From: Dyadobacter sp. CECT 9275
Lineage (GTDB): Bacteria > Bacteroidota > Bacteroidia > Cytophagales > Spirosomataceae
Length of the DNA stretch: 64,000 nt
Direction of reading: 5' to 3'
NCBI RefSeq assembly: GCF_907164905.1
Contig: NZ_CAJRAF010000002.1
Span: 558,001-622,000 of the forward strand
Below the pieces are notes generated by a model. It was not told the DNA's origin and did no database searches. It was given only the letters and a program-made list of their open reading frames with translations. The translations under genes and the position numbers were made by a program. Below are positions 40,301 through 49,889 of this stretch, in pieces (position 1 is the first letter of the stretch; each line of letters opens with the position of its first letter).

Positions 40301-42015
40301 TTTCCGGGCGCAGAGTCCGGGTCAAGGATGATACTGGTTACGGGAGAATCCATACCCATGCCTTCTATGCTGGGCTTCCAGGTTTTGCCGCCATCAGTAG
40401 AAACACAAACACCGCCCTTCGCCGATTTCTTCCACGAAGGGTTCCTGGTCATTTTCCCTCTGGGATAATCATGCATACCCGACCACCCCGACCACATTTT
40501 CCCTTTTACCTTTGGATCAAATTCTACCCAGTAACAGGTATTAACCCATTCAGCAGGAACACCATCCGCCGCACGTACCCAGCTTTTGCCTCCATTGAAA
40601 CTGTGATGATAACCAATATCGGTATAACTAATGGCTATGTGGCTGCTATCGAAAGGATCGAAGTGAACGCCGTAACTGGTGGTAACGTCAAGTCCTCTGC
40701 TTTTATAGGACCCATCAGACTGTGGCTCACTGTAAATTTCATTCCATGATTTACCACCATCGATGGTCTTCATGGCTCTATACCAATCCGTTACGATGGC
40801 AACTTTCCCGTCCAGCGGAGATACGCCCACATCCATCAGCCTGATGTATTCACCCCCAAATGCCTTTGCCGTCCAGGCGTCTTTAAGATTCGCCGCATCC
40901 ATTCCATCTTTCACACCATATTGCCCTGAACCTCCCCCGCCTTTCCATACCCAATCCCAGGTTTTGCCCGCGTTGCCCGATTTCAACGCACCATACCAGT
41001 AATTAAAACCACCATCCTTTTTCTCTTCATAACGATTGGTCACCAGATATACTTGGTGCGCATCAAATTCCGCACAGGAGATCATCGAATAACTGGGTGT
41101 TTTACCCGACAGAGCATTGGTAATCAACGCATTATCGATCCTCTTCCAGTTATTTCCTCTATCCTCCGAAATCCACACCTCGCTATATCCAAATTCCTCC
41201 CTGATCTCCTTTTTGGGGTCATGATGCAAGGCATAAAATATTTCCTTACCTCCTTTGGATTCACTTCCGGCAGTGAACGAAAAGGCGGGGCTCATCGCTT
41301 TCGGCAGACTTCTGGGCGTGATCTTGCGGGTTGCTTTATTAAAAGTATAACAAGACTCCGCTGTGAATACAATCAACTCGTTTTTCAACCCGGCGGCATT
41401 ACTATACAGGTATTCTATCCGTTTCCCGATGTCTTTTTTCTCCCAGGTTTTCCCGCTGTTTACCGTATAAAACAGAAACCTGCCCATACTGAAATACAAA
41501 GTCGACGAGTGTACCGGATCCACACGGATAGCCCCTATACGTCCTTCTGTCGTTTCATATAGTGACCCTGCTTTAGTTTCTATTTGATAAGTAGCGTGAT
41601 CGCCGGAATAAGTTTCTCGGACAATTTCATTTTTTAGCGGGAAAAGCTGCTCCCAGGTTTTCCCTCCGTCCCGGCTTCTGTTTAAGGTGTTAGATCCTAT
41701 GTAAATCGTGTTGGAGTCTGCCGGGTCATAAGCAAAACTGCTCGATCCGTTTGGAAAGTTGATCTGCTGATATGACTTCCCACCGTTTTTGGTAAGGTAA
41801 GACCCGGTCATATCACATTTCAGCAGAAAATCCTGAGAACTGTGGTAAGAAAACGTCGGAATAAAAGTAGCACCTCCCCCACCGGGCCCGATCTTTTCCC
41901 AATCTGGCTTGGGCTTTACGCTTAAAGTGTCACTATACCCTGAGGGTCGGAACGAGACCACCCCTATGACCATGCTCAGAAAGAGTATGGTTTTAAATAC
42001 CTCATTATAATACAT
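37312..42015 (-). CDS. Giant tandem-repeat Asp-box (BNR/sortilin-like) secreted protein
   Basis: 1567-residue exported protein (signal peptide about 1-23) made of two homologous halves, about 35-790 and 815-1560. Each half holds twelve Asp-box motifs of the SxDxGxTW type, for example STDGGKTW and SEDGGNTW in the first half and STDGGKTW and SDDDGKTW in the second. The halves open with matching GGGGATFIP / GGGGAMFYP and CDMTGS segments. Each half probably forms two beta-propellers, as in GH74-type glycanases or sortilin-like repeats, so activity on a glycan is likely but unproved. It is the last gene of the second SusC/SusD locus, 64 bases behind the amidohydrolase gene. Confidence 0.85.
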   Translation of the reverse strand: MYYNEVFKTILFLSMVIGVVSFRPSGYSDTLSVKPKPDWEKIGPGGGGATFIPTFSYHSSQDFLLKCDMTGSYLTKNGGKSYQQINFPNGSSSFAYDPADSNTIYIGSNTLNRSRDGGKTWEQLFPLKNEIVRETYSGDHATYQIETKAGSLYETTEGRIGAIRVDPVHSSTLYFSMGRFLFYTVNSGKTWEKKDIGKRIEYLYSNAAGLKNELIVFTAESCYTFNKATRKITPRSLPKAMSPAFSFTAGSESKGGKEIFYALHHDPKKEIREEFGYSEVWISEDRGNNWKRIDNALITNALSGKTPSYSMISCAEFDAHQVYLVTNRYEEKKDGGFNYWYGALKSGNAGKTWDWVWKGGGGSGQYGVKDGMDAANLKDAWTAKAFGGEYIRLMDVGVSPLDGKVAIVTDWYRAMKTIDGGKSWNEIYSEPQSDGSYKSRGLDVTTSYGVHFDPFDSSHIAISYTDIGYHHSFNGGKSWVRAADGVPAEWVNTCYWVEFDPKVKGKMWSGWSGMHDYPRGKMTRNPSWKKSAKGGVCVSTDGGKTWKPSIEGMGMDSPVTSIILDPDSAPGNRTLYASVYSKGVFKSTDDGKTWQLKNKGMGENTCAFELTRTGNGTLFLTVSATPAHKSGKKGREFYSGAVYRSTDGAENWTKLNVSDGLLFPNGIESDPANPDRIYLAGWADIDLSDLVGGDVARSTGGNEKLEIPGGIFLSEDGGNTWKTIFDKKQYVYDVTADPYHPGRLYCNTFNSEAYRSDDYGKTWNKIKGYDFHWGQRITVDRNDPEQIYINTFGSSVWHGAPVAESAKYKNPNGRNDTWGYMGFGGGGAMFYPAVSPHNSNRAMVACDMTGSFATDDGGKSWRMFNLKGPVSYFVFDPVDSNVVYANSIALYKSVDRGNTWSLFYPSPSIVHGIVSQGDHASERVVTKDSTLHKVLAFAVDPADSKKLYAAISVDDQQSFYISSDGGVSWKKERELMGETKNIYIHPNSPPTDRTIFICGKNTITKREKGIWKINRNPDVNKLTEFAGGFDKQSKNFVIYAISGTSYFNPDKENSGIYYTNNGGETWENRQQGLIKLAVKGAEMPEWRSIATSAQHPEVVYVSYANLKVHQDTTSLGVAKSEDYGQTWKLVWKDDLTKGRNTVSKNFENEWLNERFGPTWGENPFSIGVSPTNPDLCYATDFGRSVKSSNGGRTWEQVYTRRKKGGGWTSRGLEVTTSYAVVFDPFDKDHVFIANTDIGLMESKDGGESWLSATQNNGVPRSWINSTYWLAFDPEVKGRVWAAMSGTHDLPRPKMWRKGGTKGYEGGVLVSENTGKTWMPISKDIGEGAVTHILIDPASDPQKRTLYACVFGKGVYKSTDGGKTWKQHNNGIEGEEPFAWRLVKREQDNTLFLVVNRRSENGRMGAGDGALYRSDDGAGSWTKMKLPEGTNGPTSLEVDFQNQQRLILSAWGRKTAGQFSPDTGGGIFVSDDDGKTWKAVLKNDQHIHDITYDARTNTFYACGFSGSAYRSGDSGNSWTRMEGYNFKWGKRVDPDPRDPEKVFIVTFGGGIWHGPAKGDGSAVEDIVE

Positions 42016-42079
42016 AACTGCAATTAATTACATGACTTACTGGCCCAAAACGCTTGGTGATACAGGCAGTGAAGTGTTA

Positions 42080-43162
42080 TTATTTCCTGCGCAAAATCCT
42101 GGATGCGTTGGCTTTATATATCTTCTTTAATACTTCATCCGGCAGTCCGAAGCCCTGCAACGGCCAATGATAACCGGTAAGATCGATCGCATAAAAATGC
42201 TCGTCCCTGGTTTCCAGTATTCTGAACGTCATCTCGTACATTTCATACGTAGCCCGCATGTCAGTTCCGTACAGCAGTTTGTCCTGGTATTTCTCAAAGA
42301 AGGTATGCATATATCTGGGAATTGGTGCCACCTCTGCATATCTGGCAGCGAAATCTGCATAAAGATTTTTGTACTTAGACAATAACCGGCCCAAAATACT
42401 GAGATCGTATTCGCAGTTGGCCAGGTGGCAGGCAATAAATGTCGTGCCCGGATTGTCCCTTACCACATTTTCAAGGGTCTGTATCAACCCGGAATGGCCC
42501 ATAAACCCAGGTTTGGTTTGGTCAACTTTCCAGTCATACGCATTCATCAGCCCATCGTTGGTAGAGTCCATGGGCTCATACATCCACATCGGTTCCGCGA
42601 CATGCACATTCACCGGCATTTTCAACTCACCGCATTTCTGAAACAATGGCTTCATACGCAGGTCGTCGATATGCATACCATAGGCCTGAACCGGTTCCGA
42701 GAAAAGTTCACCCAACCCTTTGTCTCCCAGCTCGCCCACTCCCCGGGCTCCCACTCTGGCACAGCGTTCAAGCTCTTTCACCGCCCGCGCGCTCCATCCC
42801 GGCTCGTTATATCCGGTATAATCAAACCCACACCACAGCTCAAACCGCTCACCATAAGGAGCATACATCTTGTATACTGAGTCAAAGGCTGCACCGGTCA
42901 GCATGGTAAGAACGATTGTCTTCTCAATACCCAGCCTGTCCATCCGGCCAACCCATTCCCTTATTTCCGCATCCGTTTTCGCCTCTGTCTGATGTGCGTG
43001 CATGTCAATTACCGGAAATCTGGCTCTGGTAATTCTGGTGACCGGTATTTTGTAAATGGACTTAGGTCTGTAGTTTTTCAGCAGCAGGGAGTCTGGCTTT
43101 TGTGCGTGCGCATAACACACCAGTATCACAGACAGGAAGGTATAACCGATAAGTTTCAACAT
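42080..43162 (-). CDS. Amidohydrolase-family metal-dependent hydrolase
   Basis: Exported TIM-barrel hydrolase of the amidohydrolase_2 type (360 residues, signal peptide about 1-20). DMHAH (HxH motif of strand 1), GVGELGDKGLGE, NVHVAEP, CHLANCE and LYGTDM are the successive metal-site segments. All appear present, so one- or two-metal hydrolysis is expected, but the substrate is not known (lactones, amides or sugar derivatives are possible). It lies between susD and the giant Asp-box gene. Confidence 0.82.
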   Translation of the reverse strand: MLKLIGYTFLSVILVCYAHAQKPDSLLLKNYRPKSIYKIPVTRITRARFPVIDMHAHQTEAKTDAEIREWVGRMDRLGIEKTIVLTMLTGAAFDSVYKMYAPYGERFELWCGFDYTGYNEPGWSARAVKELERCARVGARGVGELGDKGLGELFSEPVQAYGMHIDDLRMKPLFQKCGELKMPVNVHVAEPMWMYEPMDSTNDGLMNAYDWKVDQTKPGFMGHSGLIQTLENVVRDNPGTTFIACHLANCEYDLSILGRLLSKYKNLYADFAARYAEVAPIPRYMHTFFEKYQDKLLYGTDMRATYEMYEMTFRILETRDEHFYAIDLTGYHWPLQGFGLPDEVLKKIYKANASRILRRK

Positions 43163-43355
43163 CTTACTTAAACCGTGCAGAAGAGTTCGACATAGAAGAA
43201 TAACCTTTAAAAAACCGTTTCAAATAGCAGAGGTAGGATATAAAACCAAGCGAACGGCCGCCACTAAAATTAACCGCCCGCTTGACAAATATCCCGATCT
43301 GTAAAAATCATTAGCTTATACTGCCAACTACTCTTTCAAAACCACCTGCCTCTTT

Positions 43356-44807
43356 TCAGTACCCAGGATTCTGCCCGATGGCTTTGGCGTCCAGCGCTGG
43401 TATCGGAAGCAGGTAGTCGTTCTCATCGTATCCCTGAGCATTGTCCGGCAAATTGACCTGCTGTAAAATCCGTTTTCTCAATACATCAAAATAGCGGTCA
43501 TTCTCAAAGCAAAGCTCAAAGCTTCTTTCGTCGATTACTTTCTGATCAAACTGCGCCTTTGTCATAGTCATTGTGGCAAGTGCTTCGGTACCGGTACCGG
43601 CATTGGCACGGTTGATAATCATATTCAGCCGGTCTACCGCCAGCTGGGTAGGAGCGCCAGCGGCCATATTGGCGGCCTCGGCATAAATGAGCAGCAGGTC
43701 TGCGAAACGCAGCAGCTTCATTTCAATACCTGCGTCTCCACCTCCTACCTGCTGGTCATAAGTCAGATTTGGCATATTAAACTTACCAATATAAGGAACA
43801 CCATCGGCGGACTTCGACCAATTGATCATCGGTGCTGACGGGTCATAAATATCTGAAGTGAAATCCAGCAACAGATAGTTATGTTTACGAGGTTGTTCGG
43901 GGTAGATATTGGATGCCCAATAAATTTTCACAGCTCCTCCGCTCCATCCATCCATTTCGGAAGGTGCCCAGGCATTTCCAGGCATATAGGGCGTTTGCGA
44001 GGTAGTATGAAAAGCAAACATTACCTCCAGGCTGTGGTTATTGGAAGTTTTGAAAACATCCTGAAAGCTGGGAAGCAATTTGTAGGGGCCATTTTTGATT
44101 ACATCGTCGGCCATATCCCTGGCCTTTGCATAATAATCTGTCTGATTGAGTGGTGCCGTCGCACGCGTAAGGTATACCTTTGCCAGGTATCCCTTTGCCG
44201 TCCACTTATTAGGTTTGCCCTGTACTGCCGCGTCATAATCTCCAAGGTGTTCGGCTGCATAAACCAGATCCGCCTGCAATAAGTCATATACTTTTGCTAC
44301 CTCAAGGCGGGACTCAGGGGTCAGAGGTGTGGATACCGGATCTGGGGTATCTTCTGTGATGTATGGAATTTTCCCATACAACCTGACGAGCGTAAAATAG
44401 TTAAAAGCTCTCAGGAAACGTCCCTGCGCAATAACATTGTCTATTGCATCCTGCGGATTACCCGCCAGGCTACCTCCTTTCACCGCTTTTAAAACGGAGT
44501 TGATATTGGCGATGGACTTATAATGCCAGTTCCAAAGGTCGTTAAAGGATGTCGCACCGAAATCCAGACTGGTACCTTCAAACTGCCCGTCGGGAAAGCT
44601 GGGTAACCCCTGGTACCCTCCCCATGTCACAAACAATGCGTTCATAGAGCCGGCATAGGCCGCTTCGCACTGCCCGACGGTGGCATAAAAATTCTGCGGC
44701 GTGGAAATTCCCTCAGGAGATTCCTCCAGGCTTTGGCAGGAGAAACCGACTATCATACAGAGCAACGCTATAAAACTTCTGCTGGAATAAATTATGTTCT
44801 TTTTCAT
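43356..44807 (-). CDS. SusD/RagB family outer-membrane lipoprotein
   Basis: Glycan-binding partner of the SusC at 44889-48413. The lipoprotein signal ends with the Cys of GFSCQSL (C24). The 483 residues show the SusD TPR fold, with VIAQGRFLRAFNYFTLVRLYGKIP in the N-terminal half and FELCFENDRYFDVLRKRILQ near the end. The final residues are IGQNPGY, the characteristic terminal motif. It is 81 bases downstream of susC. Confidence 0.95.
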   Translation of the reverse strand: MKKNIIYSSRSFIALLCMIVGFSCQSLEESPEGISTPQNFYATVGQCEAAYAGSMNALFVTWGGYQGLPSFPDGQFEGTSLDFGATSFNDLWNWHYKSIANINSVLKAVKGGSLAGNPQDAIDNVIAQGRFLRAFNYFTLVRLYGKIPYITEDTPDPVSTPLTPESRLEVAKVYDLLQADLVYAAEHLGDYDAAVQGKPNKWTAKGYLAKVYLTRATAPLNQTDYYAKARDMADDVIKNGPYKLLPSFQDVFKTSNNHSLEVMFAFHTTSQTPYMPGNAWAPSEMDGWSGGAVKIYWASNIYPEQPRKHNYLLLDFTSDIYDPSAPMINWSKSADGVPYIGKFNMPNLTYDQQVGGGDAGIEMKLLRFADLLLIYAEAANMAAGAPTQLAVDRLNMIINRANAGTGTEALATMTMTKAQFDQKVIDERSFELCFENDRYFDVLRKRILQQVNLPDNAQGYDENDYLLPIPALDAKAIGQNPGY

Positions 44808-44888
44808 TTTGATGTCAATTGCTAAAGTTGATCATTCCGCCGGTAACCCTATCCTCCCCTTTGTCCTGACCGGCGCTACTGATGATTT

Positions 44889-47800
44889 TTAAAATGTCAG
44901 ATTAATCCCGAACATGAATACCTTAGAAGTGGGGTAATTACTAAGGTCAATCCCCAAACCACCAGCTCCTCCGGCATTAAAGGAGCTCACTTCCGGGTCG
45001 TAGCCGGTGTACTTTGTAATCGTGAACAGATTAATGGCCGTGACATAAGCCGCCAGCCTGCTGGCACCGATCTTACTGGCTACCGCCATCGGAACGGTAT
45101 AAGAAAGCGTTACATTTTTCATGCGCAGGTAGGACCCATCCTCTATCCAGCGGCTCGAGCGCTGGTCAACTCCAATTCCTGACGTCTGATTTACACCGAG
45201 ATCCATCAGATTCCTCTCTTGCGAACTTAAAAACACTGGTACACTGGTATGCTGATTATCAGGAGTCCACCTGTTTTTGAGATTGCTGCTTAAACCGTTG
45301 GACGGGTTTTCAGTTTTAATGCGTACGGCATTAAAAATATCATTACCATAACTACCCTGAATTAAAAAAGTAAGGTCAAAATCCTTATAGCTGACGGTAT
45401 TGTTCCAGCCATAAATAAATTTTGGCGAAGCATTCCCGATCACCTCCAGCCCGTCACCGGCACGGGTGATCTTGCCATCGCCGTTTACATCTTTCCATTT
45501 GGCTTCTCCCGGTGCCTGCCCCATTTCTCTGGCCTGGTTCCTCTCGGCCTCGCTCCAGGTACCCAGGTTCACGTAACCGCGCATCTGGTCAACGGGCTGC
45601 CCTACCTGCAGGTATTTCAACGAAAACCCACTGCCGTAAATCTGGTACCCGCCTCCTGTATTGGTACGTATCGCCAGAGGATTGTTATCCAGTAGAGCCA
45701 AAACCTTGCTTCTGTTGAAAGAAATATTAGCTGATGTATTCCACCTCAATTTACCTCCTGAAAATGGTTTACCGCCCACGGAAATTTCGAGGCCCTTGTT
45801 CTGGATGGATCCTACATTGGAAAGAATGGTACTAAACCCGGTGTAGGCTTCCACTTGCTTATTCAGCAAAAGGTCTTTGGTCGTTTTTTTATAGATATCA
45901 ACGGTGGCAGTCAGCCGTTCATTGAAGAATCCCAGATCCAACCCCAGGTTTGTCTGTTCCGTAGTTTCCCATTTGAGGTTAGGATTTGCCGCTCGGCCCA
46001 ATGCGAAACCGATGTTGGGTGTATTGTTGCCGTCATAAGGATAGTTGAAACCCGAGGCAACCGTTGCCAATGTCTGGTAAGGCTGAATGGCCTGATTACC
46101 CGTTTTACCCCAGCTCGCACGCAATTTCAGATTGGAAACGGACTTTACGTTTTCCAGAAATTTTTCCTGGGAAACTCTCCATGCCGCAGCGGCAGAAGGG
46201 AAATACCCCCATTTGTTATTGGCACCAAAAACCGATGAACCATCCGCGCGGTAGCTGGCCGTGATCATGTATTTTTCGTCAAATACGTAATTCACCCGTC
46301 CCAGAAACGAATTGAGTACCTGTTTGGACTGTGAATTGTAACGTTCGTTAATCTGTGATGCACCGCCAAGGTCATTGATCCCGGTGTCATCACTGAAAAA
46401 ACCCTGAGCTGATATAAAAGAGCTTTTGGACTGTATCAATTGCTGCTCCGCCACACCAGTGACGGTCAACGCATGTTTCTTATTGAAAATAGTAGAGTAT
46501 GTCAGTATGTTGGAGTTCTGGAAATACTGATACTTGCTTTCGGACAGGTCGCCCAGTCCGCTTACGCCGCGTCCCGGCTGTGTTTTGGTACTGTAATAGT
46601 GTTGATCGTCATTAGAATTGATACTGGCGGCGCCGGTTACCCGGAGCGATAATCCTTTCAGCAGCTTAAAATCAAGAAAGGTACTGATCTCATTGGTAAT
46701 GTTGTTCTTCTCCGCCTTTGTTTCCAGGGCCGTAGCAACCGGGTTCCAAACATCGTTGTCGGCGTATATCTTGGAGCCGTCGGGCCCGCCTTTGAGCGCC
46801 TTGGTATTATAATTCCCATTGGCATCGTATACCGGTGTAATGGGGTCAAAACGGGCCACGGTATTGATCACCTGCCCCAGAATATCTCCGAAACGCGTTC
46901 CCTCTCCCACAGGCGGAACATTTCCTTTGTCCTTGATCACGTTGAGATTAATGCCCGCATTCATCCAGCTGGTCACCTTAAAGTCAAGATTGCTCCGTAA
47001 ATTATAGCGGGTGTATTTGGTATTCAGTACAATTCCCTGCTGATTCATATACCCCGCCGACACAAAATAACGCGCAGACTCATTACCACCGCTGACGGAC
47101 AACTGATGATTCTGCATCTTCCCGTTGCGATATATTTCGTCCTGCCAGTCGGTTCCGCCATTTGCGTCCAGTTTAGCAATCTGTTCCGTGCTAAAAGGTA
47201 TTACTGGCACTATGGGAGCACTGGGGGTTCCGTTTTGGGTGGCTGCCCAGTCGTTAGACTTCCGCGCATAGTCACCTGCGTTCATCAGATCCAGCTTATG
47301 GTTCAGCTTTTGCACCCCCATACTGAACCCATAGTTTAAAACAGCTTTACCCGACACGCCTCTTTTTGTCGTGATCAGAATTACACCATTGGCGCCGCGC
47401 GCACCATAGATAGCCGTTGCGGACGCATCCTTCAAAACTTCCAGTGATTCTATGTCGTTAGGATTAATGGTGGTGATATTAACACCCTGAATTCCATCCA
47501 CCACTACCAGCGCATTGTTGCCCCCCGTAATAGAATTCCCACCTCTGACCCTGATGGTAGCATTACCTCCAGGCGCTCCGTCGGTATTCTGCACCATCAC
47601 ACCCGCAGCACGCCCTTGCAAAGCCTGATCCACACGCTGCGTAGGCAGCCTGGTCAGATCGGAGCCTTTCACAGAACTTACGGATCCGGTAAGGTCCGAT
47701 TTCTTCTGCGTGCCGTAGCCCACCACCATTACCTCCTCCAATGCCTTGGTATCGGTGATCATGGATAGGTCTATCTTCTTTTTGTTGCCAACCAAAACCT

Positions 47801-48413
47801 CCTTTGACAGGTATCCAACAAATGAAAATACCAGCATATCGTGTTCCGAAGCTACCGCTATGCTATATTCACCGCCCGCGCCAGTGACCGTTCCGCGCTG
47901 CGTACCTTTCACCACTACACTTACACCGGGTAACCCCTCTCCTTTTTCGTCGGTTACGGTACCGGTAATGGTTATATCCAATGGATAGGCGGCCTCCTGG
48001 CTTTTACCCACGACATTATCGGGATCGACATTATTGGCCGGAGCATCTCCAACAGACCGGTGCAAAAGAATGGAGCCATCTACAAGCCTGAAACCAATGT
48101 TCATGGGTTTCAGGGTAGTTTCCAGGACCAATGATAATTTCTGATTATTCTGATGTACCGATAATTTTCGCTGTGCGCCAATTGCTTTGGAACTGTACAC
48201 AAAATATACCCCGGTTGATTTTTCCAGGGTACTCAAAAATGTACTCACATCCGTCTGGTCCAGATGAACGGTAACGAGCCTTTCCAGGAGATTTTGGGCA
48301 TGGGTGTCCCTGGCCTGTATCGTACTGACAAATAAAGCTGCCAGAAAAAATTGGTAGACGGAGTGTTTCATAACAACCCAAAGCCAGGTTTGACAATGTA
48401 GACGGTCTTTCAT
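44889..48413 (-). CDS. SusC/RagA TonB-linked receptor with STN signalling domain
   Basis: 1174-residue TonB-dependent transporter. After the signal peptide comes an STN domain (about 42-115, LVTVHLDQTDVSTFLSTLEK). A carboxypeptidase-D-like domain (ITGTVTDEKGEGLPGVSV, about 149-166), the plug with EVMVVGYGTQKKSDLTG and ATAIYGARGANGVILITTKRG, and the barrel ending FMFGINLTF follow. The STN domain normally contacts FecR and relays substrate binding to an ECF sigma factor; fecR and sigma genes lie immediately upstream. The imported glycan is unknown. Confidence 0.96.
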   Translation of the reverse strand: MKDRLHCQTWLWVVMKHSVYQFFLAALFVSTIQARDTHAQNLLERLVTVHLDQTDVSTFLSTLEKSTGVYFVYSSKAIGAQRKLSVHQNNQKLSLVLETTLKPMNIGFRLVDGSILLHRSVGDAPANNVDPDNVVGKSQEAAYPLDITITGTVTDEKGEGLPGVSVVVKGTQRGTVTGAGGEYSIAVASEHDMLVFSFVGYLSKEVLVGNKKKIDLSMITDTKALEEVMVVGYGTQKKSDLTGSVSSVKGSDLTRLPTQRVDQALQGRAAGVMVQNTDGAPGGNATIRVRGGNSITGGNNALVVVDGIQGVNITTINPNDIESLEVLKDASATAIYGARGANGVILITTKRGVSGKAVLNYGFSMGVQKLNHKLDLMNAGDYARKSNDWAATQNGTPSAPIVPVIPFSTEQIAKLDANGGTDWQDEIYRNGKMQNHQLSVSGGNESARYFVSAGYMNQQGIVLNTKYTRYNLRSNLDFKVTSWMNAGINLNVIKDKGNVPPVGEGTRFGDILGQVINTVARFDPITPVYDANGNYNTKALKGGPDGSKIYADNDVWNPVATALETKAEKNNITNEISTFLDFKLLKGLSLRVTGAASINSNDDQHYYSTKTQPGRGVSGLGDLSESKYQYFQNSNILTYSTIFNKKHALTVTGVAEQQLIQSKSSFISAQGFFSDDTGINDLGGASQINERYNSQSKQVLNSFLGRVNYVFDEKYMITASYRADGSSVFGANNKWGYFPSAAAAWRVSQEKFLENVKSVSNLKLRASWGKTGNQAIQPYQTLATVASGFNYPYDGNNTPNIGFALGRAANPNLKWETTEQTNLGLDLGFFNERLTATVDIYKKTTKDLLLNKQVEAYTGFSTILSNVGSIQNKGLEISVGGKPFSGGKLRWNTSANISFNRSKVLALLDNNPLAIRTNTGGGYQIYGSGFSLKYLQVGQPVDQMRGYVNLGTWSEAERNQAREMGQAPGEAKWKDVNGDGKITRAGDGLEVIGNASPKFIYGWNNTVSYKDFDLTFLIQGSYGNDIFNAVRIKTENPSNGLSSNLKNRWTPDNQHTSVPVFLSSQERNLMDLGVNQTSGIGVDQRSSRWIEDGSYLRMKNVTLSYTVPMAVASKIGASRLAAYVTAINLFTITKYTGYDPEVSSFNAGGAGGLGIDLSNYPTSKVFMFGINLTF

Positions 48414-48511
48414 ACTTTTGAATGTTTGTTAAGTTTTTTGTTTTGGATTTAGCAAAAGCAGCCCTTTTACACCCTGGAATGGATGTTCTGCGAGATACAG
48501 GAAGGGCGGGA

Positions 48512-48541
48512 AAATCGGTACCGCTGCAACGGTACCGATTT
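48512..48541 (-). terminator. Terminator between fecR and susC
   Basis: Perfect 12-base arms (AAATCGGTACCG / CGGTACCGATTT) with a six-base loop, 59 bases past the fecR stop. It separates the sigma/fecR unit from susC, which must therefore be expressed from its own, probably sigma-dependent, promoter. Confidence 0.75.
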
Positions 48542-48599
48542 CATTTCCGGAAGTCAGAATAAAGATTAGTGCATAGGTTCAGGGGTTTTATAAATTGGG

Positions 48600-49646
48600 T
48601 TATTGACAGCCTTTTCCTGTAATCAGGATTTTGGTACCACGTACTTCGTAGCTCCCGTTAATCGTACCACATAGTAATTCCAGTTTGGTATATAGTGCCT
48701 GGGGGGTAAGATTTCCCGTAAATGGACAATGACTCAAAGACTCCTGTTCCAGCTCAATTTCGGTACCATAAATTACCTCAAGCTGGCGGATTACTTCTCC
48801 GATGGGCGTATCCACAAAGATGAGTGAACGGGCTACTGCATTTTCCGCAGAAGGAACCGCAAGCGGCTGCGGATCCTCCGCAATACTGGTAACAAACTGC
48901 TTATTGTCAGGAAAATAAGTGGCCTTCTGATTGGGTGTCAGAATTACACCGCTGTTGGTACTCACATTGGTAAGGTCTTTGGTGTCCTGCCTGTAAACCG
49001 TTACCTTACCGGTTTGAACAGTCACCTGAATAGGTTGCCAGGGGTCGTTCGCCCGGATCCGAAAGGTGGTGCCCAATACCTTCGTGATGATATCTCCAGA
49101 ATAAACTATGAAGGGCCTGGAAACATCCCTGTGGACATTAAAGCTTGCCTCACCCAATAAGCGAACATCCCTGTTTTTGTAATTGAAAGCCTTATGCACC
49201 GCAAGCTGCGCGCGCGGGGACAATACCACCAGACTTCCGTCCGGCAACTTTACGTTCATCGGTTCTGAACTTTCGTTCCTGTAAGGCGTCCAATCGGTCT
49301 GTTCCACTTTCGTGATCAGAGAATGCTGTTCAAACCAGCCGGGCAGCAGATTCCGGTTCCAGTTTAACCCTATACCGATAACAACAGCGGCGGCCAGTCC
49401 ACCGACGATCCACGAAAATTTACGCCACAACGGCCTGACCAGCGGTGCCGGATCAGTTTCCGGACTTTGCGGCTGTACCTTTCGCCATAACTTCTGTTCC
49501 ATTACGAGCCACTGCTCTTCCGTCAAAGGAATTTCGACCGGCTCACCCAACAACTCATACCATTGTTCTACCAACTGGCATTCTTCAGGGGTGCACCTTT
49601 GTGTTTCATAGCGTGTCAATAATTCAACCAGGGCAGATCGGTTCAT
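48600..49646 (-). CDS. FecR-family anti-sigma factor with DUF4974
   Basis: Inner-membrane regulator that holds or activates the cognate ECF sigma factor. The N-terminal cytoplasmic part is about 1-80, with one transmembrane segment at about 77-95 (IVGGLAAAVVIGIG). The FecR domain is about 130-220 (VNVKLPDGSLVVLSPRAQLAVHKAF, GEASFNVHRDVSRPFIV). The C-terminal DUF4974-like part ends LITGKGCQ. The length is normal. It follows the sigma gene by 243 bases. Confidence 0.95.
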   Translation of the reverse strand: MNRSALVELLTRYETQRCTPEECQLVEQWYELLGEPVEIPLTEEQWLVMEQKLWRKVQPQSPETDPAPLVRPLWRKFSWIVGGLAAAVVIGIGLNWNRNLLPGWFEQHSLITKVEQTDWTPYRNESSEPMNVKLPDGSLVVLSPRAQLAVHKAFNYKNRDVRLLGEASFNVHRDVSRPFIVYSGDIITKVLGTTFRIRANDPWQPIQVTVQTGKVTVYRQDTKDLTNVSTNSGVILTPNQKATYFPDNKQFVTSIAEDPQPLAVPSAENAVARSLIFVDTPIGEVIRQLEVIYGTEIELEQESLSHCPFTGNLTPQALYTKLELLCGTINGSYEVRGTKILITGKGCQ

Positions 49647-49889
49647 TACATTCTAAATCAGAGGTTCCACTGATATAGTATAAAAAAACCAGAAGAGCCG
49701 TAAAGGGAATTAATAAGTTATTTGAATAATTAAATCAAAATACACATTTGAAACCGATATTCTTTGAATAATCAAACTTTACAAAAGTTGGGAATAAATA
49801 AAAAAAAGCAACTGCCCAATGCCGTTACAGCACTTTGCCAGCCCCACTGAGTACTTACCCGTAGCAAACAAACGGTTTAGTGAAAAAAA

